64,000 nt of DNA from NCBI GenBank assembly GCA_018398815.1, contig CM031628.1, positions 13,232,894 through 13,296,893 on the forward strand. Reading direction: 5' to 3'. The notes below the pieces were generated by a model that saw only the letters and a program-made list of their open reading frames with translations, made no database searches and had not been told where the DNA came from. The translations under genes were made by a program, and so were the position numbers. Each line of letters starts with the position of its first letter. Position 1 is the first letter of the stretch. Shown in pieces: positions 45,901 through 58,430 of this stretch. This stretch comes from Conus ventricosus. Taxonomy: Eukaryota; Mollusca; Gastropoda; Neogastropoda; Conidae.

Positions 45901-48900
45901 CCACTACATCAACCAACCTCACACTACATCTACCAACACAAAGCCGCTACCATCAACCAACAACACAACTACATCTACCAACACAACCACTACATCTACC
46001 ACACACCAACTACATCTACCAACACACCGCTACATCTGCCAACACATCGGTACATCAAACCAACACATTTGTACATCTAATACCAACACACCACTTACAT
46101 CTATCCAACACACTACTACATCTACCACACACCACTACATCTACCAACACACCACTACACTACCTCAACATATCGGTACATCAAAACCAACACACCACTA
46201 CATCTCCCAACACATATAACCGCTACATCTAATACCAACCCCAGCTACATCTACCAACACACCGTGTCTACCTCTACCAACACACCCGCAAACATCTACC
46301 AACACACCGCTACATCCACCACACACTGTTACCAACAAGTCTTCCCAGCAGCCGCACAGTTGGTGACCCATCAACACTGACAGAAACAATTTATAGTCAT
46401 AAAAGAATTAACCAAGTTGTACTGACAAACCCAACAACAACACACTTCAGCCATACATGTCTTTCACAGCCACAGTGGAGACCCACTGTCAGCCATACAG
46501 ACTTTTACACAGCCACAGTTGGGGGTACCCACCAACCACACATCAGCCATACATGTCTTTACACAACAACAGTTGGAGACCCAACAAACACTGTCAGCCA
46601 TACATGTCCCTTTTACACAGCCCACAGATTGGGTGACCCACCAACAAACACTGTCAGCCATACATGTCTTTACACAGCCACAGTTGGGTGACCCACTGTC
46701 AGCCAATACATGCCTTTACACAGCCCAGTTGGAGACCCACCCAACAACACTGTCATCCATACATGTCTTTTCCACAGCCACAGATTGGGTGACCCACCAA
46801 CACACACGTCAGCCATATGTGTCTTTACACAGCCACCATTGGGTGACCCACTGTCAGCCATCCATTCCTTACAACCAGCCACCGATGGGTGACCCACTGT
46901 CAGCCATACATGTCCCTTACACAGCCACGTTGGGTGACCCACTGTCAGCACCTACATGTCCTTACAGCCACAGGCCACCGTAGGGTGACCCCACTGGTCA
47001 GCCATACTGATCCCTTAACACAGCCACAGTTTGGTTGACCCACTGCCGGCCATACATGTCCATACCCAGCCACAGTTGGTGACCCACCAAACACACACTG
47101 TCAGCCAAACATTCCCTACACAGCCACAGTTTGGTGACCCACACAACACACTGTCAGCCATACATGACCAAACACAGCCACAGTTGGGTGACCCACCAAC
47201 ACACACTGTCAGCCATACTGTCATTTACACTGACCACAGTTGGTGACCCACTGTCAGCCATACATTCCTTACAACAGAGAGCCACAGATTTGGGTGCCCC
47301 AACTGTCAGCATAAATGTCCTTAACAACGCCACCGATGGGAGACCACTGTCAGCCGATACAATCCTTACACAGCCACAGTTGGGTGACCCACTGTCCATC
47401 CAACACGTGTACCTTACACAGCCACAGTTGGGTGACCCATCAACCCACTGTCAGCCATACATGTCTTTACACACAGCCACATTGGGTGACCCACTGTCAG
47501 CCATACATGTCTTACAGCAGCTGCATATGTATTCACTAGAACACATTTAAGTCATGCTCAACTGATAATGACAATCTCATATGGGCTACTTGCAAGATTC
47601 CTAATATATCAATGTATACTATCACCTTAGATAAGACCTAAAGGGACTGTGTACCAAATCGTTTCTCATCATTTATGGTTGATGGCACATTTTAGTCACA
47701 TAAAAACTCTGCTAATACACAAACATCCACCATCAACACATTAAAATAACAATAATTCATAGATTCAGATGTATAATTTGAAGAAAAAAAAAGAACAAAC
47801 AACGCCACATAATTCAAAACACAGAATGATAAATATGACAATTGAAAACAGGAACAAAGAAATCATCAAAATGAAATATACCTTTGAAATACCTTTTTCT
47901 ATAAAAAGCGAAGGTAAAAAAAATGAACTGAAAAACAAAGCAAATATAACTGGGAACTATGCACTGATAACGACTTTCTACAGAGCCAGCCAACTCAAGC
48001 AATCAAATTTATTCTCTTCTTCTGTTTGCCTTTCTGGATTTCCAGAGAGAATGAAAATAAGAAAAGGACACGCTCACTGAGTTCTTTCACTGTGTTTACC
48101 CTGAAAGAAACAAACACTGTGCAATATTCCATGACTTCTACCTGCATGTGCTGTGTGCAACCAATCAACCACCTGTGCATGGGGAGGGGGCTGGGTGGTG
48201 GGATGGGGGGGGGTGGAGGTCAGGGATGAGTGTGGCCTCTTTCAAATTAATCCCATACTATAATGCTGTGGAGATGTGTTGGAGAAATTATCTTTTTGCA
48301 GATACTGAAATAACTTGCACACAGGGGACAGCAACAAACCACCCTGTTTTCACCCACCTCTCCTTGCACACAGGGGACAGCAACAAACCAACACTTCCAC
48401 CCACCTCTCCTTGGCCTGTCTTTTTGGGGTCTTTTGTTTGGATTTCTTTTATCTTATCCAAGTGCAGAACATTTAGTTTATTTCACACTGTGCTTCAGAT
48501 GAATAAACCAGACGAAAAACTAGTTACAATTAGCAACTCTGTATTGCAGGCAGAGCTACGACTGCCATGAATAACAACGTGCTTCTACAGCCTCAGTGCA
48601 AGCCGCTTCAACAGAAACACAATTCCATTCATGTACAAAAGCAATGTAACCAACAGAACACAAAAAAACGTTTTTATGGGCATGTACTCACATACAACCG
48701 GCATGAGGGGCATTCTGGTCATCTTACTATCACAATATCAAAGCCCAGCATGATTTCAGGATCGGGCATTCATGCTTTCCATCAGCTCTATCACAACTGC
48801 ACTGAGACAGTCACATACAGCAAGACAATTTATCAACACACACGGTCTTTTTCATGAGCTTCATACACAGGTGGCTTTTACCACCTTAAACTCTCTCTCC

Positions 48901-51900
48901 CTCCACACACACACACACACCAAATAAAGGTATATCGCATCTCATGGCACACCAGCTCAATGCCAGCACAAAGAGAGACCAACCTTTTTCCATACGTACA
49001 TCTTGGATTTTTTTTTTGTCTCTACTGCTTAAAAAGGACTGTCATGACAGCTTTCTACCAGATAGGATTCTCAGGCAAATAGTTTGTCTTGCGGCACCAG
49101 TGACACAGTTGTGGGCCATTCCCATGGCCTCTCACCACCCCCGAGTTCCGTTTCCCACAATAGCAGCATCATTTCTGTTCTCATCCTGGCTGGTGGTCCT
49201 AGCAGCGAGTGGAATCTCCTCATAATGCCTTTCTCCATTTCTAATAGCCCCAGTCCCAGTCTGGAGGATACACAACAAGAAGCCCACCACATTCCCACAA
49301 TCTCGCTTTGTGACAGTCACACAGACTTAGTACCTGCTGCTTTCAAGAGGTGAGCGTCCACCACTCATGAACCATGTCTGCATTTCTTCCAGCTTGTCTG
49401 CACAGTTGAGGACAGAGAGGAGTTTTTGATTGGACCTCTGGTGAGTCTGTGGAACCCTTTTACAATCATACTGTCATGACAACAGAAGACAATCAGTACT
49501 GTTCCTCACAATCCGGTGACAATAAGTACTGTCCTGCCTTCCAAGTGACAATCATACTGTCCTGCTGACATCAGGATTACAATCTAGAACTGACCTCCGA
49601 CATGAGGTGACAAATCACTACTGTCACACACGATCAGGTGACAAACTGTACTGTCCTCAAATCAGTCAGGCGACTACAGTAATTCCTGCTGACATCAGTA
49701 CAATCATTCACGTCCGGCCTTCAGGTGACAATCTGTATTGTCCTACACATCAGGTGACAATCTGTACTGTCCTCTACATCAGTGAAATCTGTACTGTCCA
49801 CACGATCAGGTACAATCTGTACTGTCCCTCCATAGGTGACAATCTGTACTGTCCCACATCAATAGACAATCAGTACTGTCCTCACATCAAGTGCCAATCT
49901 GTACTGTCCTGATATCAGGTGACAAGATACTGTCCTGCTCACATCAGGTGACAATCTGTCCTGTCCTGCCCTCAATGAAAACATTACTGTCTTGCTGACA
50001 TCAGGTGACAACAGTACTGACTTGCGACATCAGGTGACAGATCTGTACTGTCTTGGCTGACATCAGGTGACAACTGTACTGTCCAGACTCAAGTGAACAA
50101 TCAGTACTGTCCTCACATCAAGTGACAATCTGTACTGATCCTTATAACAGTTCAACCAGTACTGTCCTGCTCACATCAGGTGACAATCAGAACTGTCCTG
50201 CACATCAGGTGACAATCGTGTACTGTCCTCACATCAGTTGACAATCTGTACTGGCCTCACATCAGGTGACCATCTTACTGCCCTCATACATCAGTGACAA
50301 TCTGTCCTTCCTCACATCAGGTGACAATCTGTACTGGCCTCAATCAGGTGACAAACCTGCATGTCCTGACATCAGTGACAATCTGTACTGTCCTCACATC
50401 ATGTTGACAATCTGTACTGTCTCTGAATCAGTGACAATCTGTAATGTCCTCACCTCGGTGACAATCTGTAACTGTCCTCACATCAGGTGACAATCGGTAC
50501 TGGTCCTCACATCAGGTGACAATCTGTACTGTCTTGCTGGGACGATCAGGTGACCATGCTGTACTGTCCAGCTGACATCACGTGACAATCTGTACAGTCC
50601 TGTCATCTGTGACAATCTGTACAGTCTCACACATCAGGTAACAATCCGTACAGTCGCCGGCCGGACATCAGGTGACAAATCTGTATGTCCAGACCTCAGG
50701 TGACAATCATACTGACCACACATCAGGTGACAATCTGTACTATGCTGCTGACAACAGGTGGAACAATCTGTATTAGTCCGACATCAGGTGACAATCTGTA
50801 CTGTTCCTGAACATCAGGTACAATCTGATACTGTCCTACAACATCACTGACAATCTGTAACTTCCCTGACTATCACGTGACAATCTGAACTGTCCTGACA
50901 TCAGGTGACAATCATATGTACTGTCCCTCGACATCAGTCGACAATCTGTACTTCCGACATCAGGCGACAATCTTACTGTCCTGCTCACATCAGGTGACAA
51001 TCTGTACGTCCAGACATCATGTGACAATCCTGAACTGTCACAGCTCACATCGGTGACAATCTGTACTGTCCTTACATCAGGCGACAATCTGTACTGTCCT
51101 GCTCACATCAGGTGACAACCTGTAACTGTCCTGACATCTAGGTTACAATCAGTACTGTCCTGCTCACATCAGGTGCCAATCTGAAACTGTCCTGAAATCA
51201 GGTGACAATCTGAACTGTCCTCACATCAGGTGACAATCAGTACTCTCCTTGACATCAGGTGACAATCTGTACTGTCCTCACATCAGAGACAATCTGTACT
51301 GTCCCTGGCATCAGGTGACCAATCCAGTACTGCCTGCTTCACATAATCAGGTGACAATCTGAACTGACCTCACAGCAGGTGACCATCTGTACTGTCCTGC
51401 AGCAGTGACAATCTTAACTGTCCTTGCATCAGGTGATGAACCGTGGTACTGTCCAGTATCAGGTGATAATCTGTACTGTCCTTCACATCATCTGGCAGTG
51501 TGTTCCATCCATCTTATGTCCTGGCTGGTTGTGTGTGCTTGTTTCCCTTTAGGTCCAGACACTGGCTAAAGTGAAATATCAGGTGTTTGCCTTTCCATGC
51601 TGATACCAACATACTCATCCCAAACATCGCCATTCACCAACTGCCTCACACACAGAGCAGAGGTCCTGTTCAGCATTGATTTCCAATGCCCAGTACCATC
51701 CCGCAAATACTCAAATGGGGCTATCTTTCCAAAGACCAAATGGGCTAGATATAAAAGACCGATATAAAAAACGGACGCAATTTTGCGACAAAGTGACATC
51801 AATTCATCATGTAACTGTACATATGACCTTAGCCAATAAAGATTATTGAGATGAGTTCAATGATTCAAAGACATGCCCAAATAACAGGATGCAAGTGTGG

Positions 51901-52612
51901 GCGGGACAGTCCCTCCAAACCTGACGGAGAAGCTGAGACCCACACAGCAAATCTTCACATTATTCGTCAAATGAAGCATTGGTCCTGAAAACCATTTTCC
52001 TGACATGAAAACGCTGTGCAGCTTTAAACTCCTTTCACCATACACATTCTTTTCAAACACCTGAACAAAGGAGGACCGCCTGGTGTCTATGGAATGAAAT
52101 GTGCTTCATTCTCGAAAAGCATAATAGGATGGATCAGTAGTTAAGTACAGTAAGGAAAAACGGGCAGTCCGGGCAGAATGTATTCCCAAATCACTGTCCA
52201 GGATGATAATGTAGCTACACCAGCACTCGCAGGGTACCACAGTGTACAGAACACAGATCCTGTCCAGCAGTTTTTATGGGAATAACAATTTCCCAAAAGA
52301 AAAGTTGTGCACATTCAGAAACATACACATACATACAAAAATGAACACGTGCGAACACACTGACACACACACACACTCACACACACACCACACACACACC
52401 ACCACACACACACCACACAACATACACACACACACACACGACAGCATTATAAACATGGAAACAAAAACTAAACAATTCCTCATAGAAAACAAAAACCCGA
52501 AATTGAAAATACTAACAGGGTTGATTTTTTCCTAAAAATAAAACACACCAATAGCAAAGCACCACAACCGAGAGAAAGGCAGAACTGCTTAACAGCAATC
52601 ACAGCCAAGTGA
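39939..52612. repeat. Copy B: error-rich duplicate of 1-12,060
   Basis: Colinear with locus A over its whole length. The order is 56-bp array (about 40,865-41,880), 47-bp array (42,030-43,870), CA tract (44,229), transmembrane exon (44,456), SINE (44,600-45,420), 20-bp array (45,520-46,330), 45-bp array (46,430-47,520), unique sequence, 28-bp array (49,470-51,490) and CA tract (52,364). Differences are mostly single-base insertions and deletions spread evenly over unique and repeat DNA, without the bias towards substitutions expected of an old duplication. It reads as an unpolished second assembly of the same locus or haplotype. It ends inside the counterpart of 12,057-12,063, where it joins copy C. 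Confidence 0.9.
44456..44554 (-). pseudogene. Copy B version of the transmembrane exon, damaged
   Basis: Counterpart of 4,124-4,223. Small indels (for example CACACAAGATG to CACACAGATG) break the frame, and the acceptor AG is changed (CCCTGTAAC to CCCATAAC on the plus strand). Given the error level of the region this is more likely consensus error than a true pseudogene. Confidence 0.6.
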
Positions 52613-52854
52613 CCCCACTCAAAATTTCTGGGTAGGAGCCCGCAGGGCTTGAAAAGAAAAATCTCCTAAAAAATTCTCTCTTATGGGACTCACATCCATG
52701 ACCTTGTGGCCCACAACCTGTGACAGTAACCACGGCATCACCGTGACTGGATGGAACAGCCACCGACTTGCAGCCCTTCTGTTAGCACCAAGGAAATGTC
52801 AACAAAGTCGGTCTATATCAAGGGGAGTGTTCAAGGGAGGATGGCCATCTCCTA

Positions 52855-53625
52855 GTACATCAACCAACACACTGGTACATCAACCAACACACCGCTACAT
52901 CTACCAACACACCACTACATCTACCAACACACCACTACATCTACCAACACACCACTACATCTACCAACACATTGGTATATCTACCAACACACCACTACAT
53001 CTACCAACACATCGGTACATCAACCAACACATTGGTACATCTACCAACACACCACTACATCTACCAACACACCGCTACATCTACCAACACATCACCGCTA
53101 CATCTACCAACACACCGCTACATCTACCAACACACCACTACATCTACCAACACGACACCGCTACATCTACCAACACACCGCTACATCTGCCAACACATCG
53201 GTACATCAACCAACACACCACTACATCTACCAACACACCACTACATCTACCAACACACCGCTACATCTACCAACACACAACTACATCTACCAACACACCA
53301 CTACATCTACCAACACACCACTACATCTACCAACACACACCGCTACATCTGCCAACACATCGGTACATCAACCAACACATTGGTACATCTACCAACACAC
53401 CACTACATCTACCAACACACTACTACATCTACCAACACACCACTACATCTACCAACACACCACTACATCTACCAACATATCGGTACATCAACCAACACAC
53501 CACTACATCTACCAACACACCGCTACATCTACCACACACTGCTACATCTACCAACACACCGCTACATCTACCAACACACACCGCTACATCTACCAACACA
53601 CCGCTACATCCACCAACACACTGTT
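52855..53625. repeat. 20-bp minisatellite array, clean copy
   Basis: About 38 very regular units of CTACATCTACCAACACACCG and variants. It serves as the reference for the noisier arrays at 5,143-5,930 and 45,520-46,330. Confidence 0.95.
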
Positions 53626-53719
53626 AGCCATACAAGTCTTTACACAGCCACAGTTGGGTGACCCATCAACACTGACTGAAACCAATTTATTGTCAGATTA
53701 ACTCAAGGTTGTACTGACA

Positions 53720-54795
53720 AACCCATCAACACACACTGTCAGCCATACATGTCTTTACACAGCCACAGTTGGGTGACCCACTGTCAGCCATACATGTCTT
53801 TACACAGCCACAGTTGGGTGACCCACCAACACACACTGTCAGCCATACATGTCTTTACACAACCACAGTTGGGTGACCCAACAAACACTGTCAGCCATAC
53901 ATGTCTTTACACAGCCACAGTTGGGTGACCCACCAACAAACACTGTCAGCCATACATGTCTTTACACAGCCACAGTTGGGTGACCCACTGTCAGCCATAC
54001 ATGTCTTTACACAGCCACAGTTGGGTGACCCACCAACAAACACTGTCAGCCATACATGTCTTTACACAGCCACAGTTGGGTGACCCACCAACACACACTG
54101 TCAGCCATATGTGTCTTTACACAGCCACAGTTGGGTGACCCACTGTCAGCCATACATGTCCTTACACAGCCACAGTTGGGTGACCCACTGTCAGCCATAC
54201 ATGTCCTTACACAGCCACAGTTGGGTGACCCACTGTCAGCCATACATGTCCTTACACAGCCACAGTTGGGTGACCCACTGTCAGCCATACATGTCCTTAC
54301 ACAGCCACAGTTGGTGACCCACTGTCAGCCATACATGTCCTTACACAGCCACAGTTGGGTGACCCACCAACACACACTGTCAGCCATACATGTCCTTACA
54401 CAGCCACAGTTGGGTGACCCACCAACACACTGTCAGCCATACATGTCCTTACACAGCCACAGTTGGGTGACCCACCAACACACACTGTCAGCCATACATG
54501 TCTTTACACAGCCACAGTTGGGTGACCCACTGTCAGCCATACATGTCCTTACACAGCCACAGTTTTGGGTGACCCACTGTCAGCCATAAATGTCCTTACA
54601 CAGCCACAGTTGGGTGACCCACTGTCAGCCATACATGTCCTTACACAGCCACAGTTGGGTGACCCACTGTCAGCCATACGTGTCCTTACACAGCCACAGT
54701 TGGGTGACCCATCAACCCACTGTCAGCCATACATGTCTTTACACAGCCAGTTGGGTGACCCACTGTCAGCCATACATGTCTTTACACAGCTGCAT
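53720..54795. repeat. 45-bp minisatellite array, clean copy
   Basis: About 22 units of CACTGTCAGCCATACATGTC with TTACACAGCCACAGTTGGG, some with the extra ACCAACACAC. Left-hand units have TGTCTTTAC and right-hand ones TGTCCTTAC, showing directional variant spread. Confidence 0.95.
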
Positions 54796-55600
54796 ATGTA
54801 TCACTAGCTACACATTTAAGTCATGCTCAAACTGATAATGACAATCTCATTTGGGCTGACTTGCAAGAGTCTAATATCAATGTATACTTCTCATTTGATG
54901 AAGACCTACAGGGACTGTGTACCAAATCGTTTCTCTTCATTTTGGTTGATGGCACATTTTAGTCAAATTAAAACTCTGCTATTACCAATCAGTCACCATC
55001 AACACATGAAAATAACAATAATCAGTAGATTCAGATGTATAATTTTGAAGAAAAAAAAAGAACAAACAAAACCCAACATAATTCTAAACACAGAATGATA
55101 AATATGACAATTGAAAACAGCGAACAAAGAAAATCATCAAAATGAAATAAACCTTTGAAATAACCTTTTCTTTAAAAAGCAGAAGGAAAAAAATGAACTG
55201 AAAAACAAAGCAAATATGAACTGGGAACTATGCACTGATAACGAGCTTTTACAGAGCCAGCCAACTCAAGCAATCTAAATTTATTCTCTTCTTCTGTTTG
55301 CCTTTCTGGATTTCCAGAGAGAATGAAAATAAGAAAAGGACACTGAAGTTTTTTCACTGTGTTACACTGAAAAGAAAGAAATGTGCTGGGGACCCACACC
55401 AAGGTTCACCTGCCACTGCCCCGTGCTGACACTCCACAGGCAGCATTCAACCTCAGTTATGTCATGTGGTCACCCATCAGAGACACTCTGCCTGCCACAC
55501 ATGTCTGCTCCAAAATGTTTCAGTCAGGATCCGAACAATGTGAAAATCGGAACAAATTGCAATTTTTAAGAATTTTCAAAAACACACTATATTCAACAAA

Positions 55601-55935
55601 TGTGACGATGTGTAAAAGCGCATGTTCGCACATACACACACATCATCACAGACACCATGACGGCTGGAGAATGTACATTTGCAGATCATGCACAGCCAAA
55701 CCTTTTCCCTTTTCTGTCCCTTTAATACATTCCTAGGTTGTACATTTCCTGTAGGTTTGGAGTTGTTTTCGATTTGTTTGTAGTTTTCAGACAATTCGCT
55801 GTTTGAGTTTGTTTGTTTTGAGAATTGTTCTGTTTTACAGCACAATTCCCGTTGCTTGATCAGCCAGAATTCTATTGCTTGCTGCAGCCACAATGTTCAG
55901 CGTTCTCGTAAACCACAGGCCTTTGGACTCCTTTG
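55601..55935. other. Single-copy sequence, unassigned open frame
   Basis: A 105-codon minus-strand frame (55,576-55,893) has an Asn/Gln/Ser-rich composition and no recognisable domain. Two other minus frames are also fairly open. No call is made. Confidence 0.3.
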
Positions 55936-58430
55936 CCCACCAGAAGTGCTAGTGCACCACCAGTATGCAAGTCTCCACCAGGCCTGTAAGCATTCAGGTT
56001 GTTCCCATCCAGACAGTGTAAGTCATTCCACAGCCGGTTATGGACTTGTGCCCATCCAGACAGTGCAAGTCATTCCACAGCCGGTTATGGACTGTGCCCA
56101 TCCAGACAGTGCATGTCATCCACGGTTATGGACTTGTGCCCATTAGGCAGGTAAGCATTCCAAGCCGTTATGGACTAGTGCCCATCCAGGCAGTGTAAGT
56201 CATTCCACAGCCGGTTATGGACTTGTGCCATCCAGGCAGTGCAAGTCATTCCACAGCGGTTATGGACTTGTGCCCATCCAGACAGTGCAAGTCATTCCAC
56301 AGCCGGTATGGACTTGTGCCCAACCAGCAGTGCAAGTCATTCCACAGCCGGTTATGGACTTGTGCCCATCCAGACAGTGCAAGTCATTCCACAGCCGGTT
56401 ATGGACTTGTGCCCATCCAGACAGTGCAAGTCATTCCACAGCCGTTATGGACTTGGCCCATCCAGCAGTACAAGTCATTCCACAGCCGGTTTTTGGACTT
56501 GTGCCCATCCAGACAGTAAGTCATTCCACAGCGGTTATGGACTTGTGCCCATCCAGACAGTGCAAGTCATTCCACAGCCGGTTATGGACTTGTGCCCATC
56601 CAGGCAGTGCAAGTCATTCCACAGCCGGTTATGGACTTTGCCCCAGGCAGGCAGTCAAGTCATTCCCACCGGTTATGGACTTGTGCCCATCTCCAGCAGT
56701 GTAAGTCATTCCACAGCCGGTTATGGACTTGTGCCCATCCAGACAGTGCAAGTCATTCCACAGCCGGTTATGGACTTGTGCCCATCCAGACAGTGCAAGT
56801 CATTCCACAGCCGGGTTATGACTTGTGCCCATCCAGACAGTGCAAGTCATTCCACACCGGTTATGGACTTGTGCCCATCCAGACAGTGCAAGTCATTCCA
56901 CAGCCGTTAGGACTTGTGCCCACCAGACAAGTCGCCAGGGCATTCACAGCCCGGGTCAGTGCTTAGTTCCATCCAGACAGTTGCAAGTTTCCCACAGACA
57001 GGGTTTGACAGTGCCATCCAACAGTGCAAGTATTCCCATCCGTAGGCATGTCCATCCACACCGGGTCATTCACACGGTTGACTTGTGCCCATCCAGGCAG
57101 TGCAAGTTCATTCCACAGCCGTTATGGACTTGTGCCCATCCAGGCAGTGCAAGTCATTCCACAGCCGTATGGACTTGTGCCCATCCAGGCAGGCATTCAT
57201 GCCACAAAGCAGGCATGCATTGTCCCAACCGACAGTGCCAAGTTCATTCCAGCAGCCGAATGGAATTGCCCCTCCAGGCTGAGTCTTTGCACAGCCGGTT
57301 TGGACTGTGCCATCTAGATCAGTAAAGTCAAATTTTTAAGTATGACTTTGCCATGCATGCAAACAAGGCTCCACAGCGGTTATGGAATTGTGCCAAACCA
57401 GACAGTTGCAGTCATTCCACAGCCGTTAGTTCGTGTTCACATTTCCAGAGCAGTGCAAGCTTGCACGCCGTTATGGACCTGTGCCCATGCCATGAAGGGA
57501 AGCAAACGGGAAGGCGGGCGGCGACTTTGCCATCCAAGGGAGGCCAGCAGGCGTTGCAAAAATCGGTTTGTGACTTGTGCAATCCAGTATTGTAAAGGCA
57601 TATTTACAACCGTTTGGACTTGTGCCATAGACAGTGCAATGTATTCCCATATGGTACTATGGTCATTTTGAGCAAGAAGGCCCAATAAGCACAGAGGATA
57701 ATGGATTTACCATCAAGCAGTATAATCATTCCACAACGGTTATGGACTATTGCAATCCAATAAGTGCAAGTTTATTCCAAAGCATATGGACTTGTCCCAT
57801 CCAACTAGTGCAGTAAATCAACAGCCCTTATGGACTATCCCAATTCCAAAATGTGTACAACATCCATCACAAGCCGTTTATGGGCTTTCCAATTGACAGT
57901 GTTATGATAACAATAATTCAATAATTAATTGGGGATATAAAGCTAGTCAATATGACCTTATGACTTTCCCAAGATTACAATATGTAATTTTTCCACAGCC
58001 GGTTATGAAGTAGAGACTACCTGACAGTCAAGTATTCCACAGGGTTTATGGATTTTTCTCAAACAGGAAAATTAATAATAATTGTGGTGAATAACAGTGG
58101 AGTGCATTCCATCGTGAGGGACTTGTGCCCACAGCAACAGTCCAAGTCATTCCACAGCCGTTAAGACTTAGGCCCATCCAGAGTGCAAGCATCCACGGTT
58201 ATGACTGTGCCATCCAGGCTGTGTAATAATAATATAAGTGAAATTATATAAAAGTATAGTGACACACACACTCGTAAGGACGTGGTACACCAGTGTGGGT
58301 GTGCATTCCAGCCGTTATGGACTTGTGCCCGATGCAGGCGTGCAGTCATTTCTGCCGGTTTTGGTTGTGCCTCCAGGTGAGTGTATAATATTAATAGTGT
58401 TTATAATAAATAGGGGCTAAGTCAAACTTT
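55936..58430. repeat. 47-bp satellite (second type), progressively degraded
   Basis: Units of 47 bp contain CATTCCACAGCCGGTTATGG, then ACTTGTGCCCATCCAGACAG, then TGCAAGT. About 25 good copies run from 55,980 to 56,930. Units then become irregular, and after 57,300 only scattered matches remain between unrelated AT-rich patches (57,640-58,260). Both age and sequencing error seem to contribute. The plus-strand frames of 100-220 codons are read-through. The unit is unrelated to the other 47-bp array at 1,861-3,560. Confidence 0.92.

Larger units (their letters stand above)
52613..55600. repeat. Copy C: clean third version of 4,903-7,700 joined to 12,716-12,930
   Basis: Starts at CCACTCAAAATTTCTGGGTA (equivalent to 4,905 in A) directly after the end of copy B. 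It runs through the SINE head, the 20-bp array (52,855-53,625), the 45-bp array (53,720-54,795) and the following unique sequence, then near 55,375-55,390 switches to sequence equivalent to 12,716. Where A and B disagree, C usually sides with one of them and has regular repeat units, so it appears the most accurate of the three. The 314- and 229-codon plus-strand frames here are the 20-bp array read through. Confidence 0.88.

Noticed and set aside
55576..55893. 105-codon minus-strand frame with tyrosine motifs in an alternative frame (VVYENA)
   Set aside because: Several frames are equally open, no splice sites are convincing, and there is no link to the transmembrane exon; too speculative to call a receptor tail.
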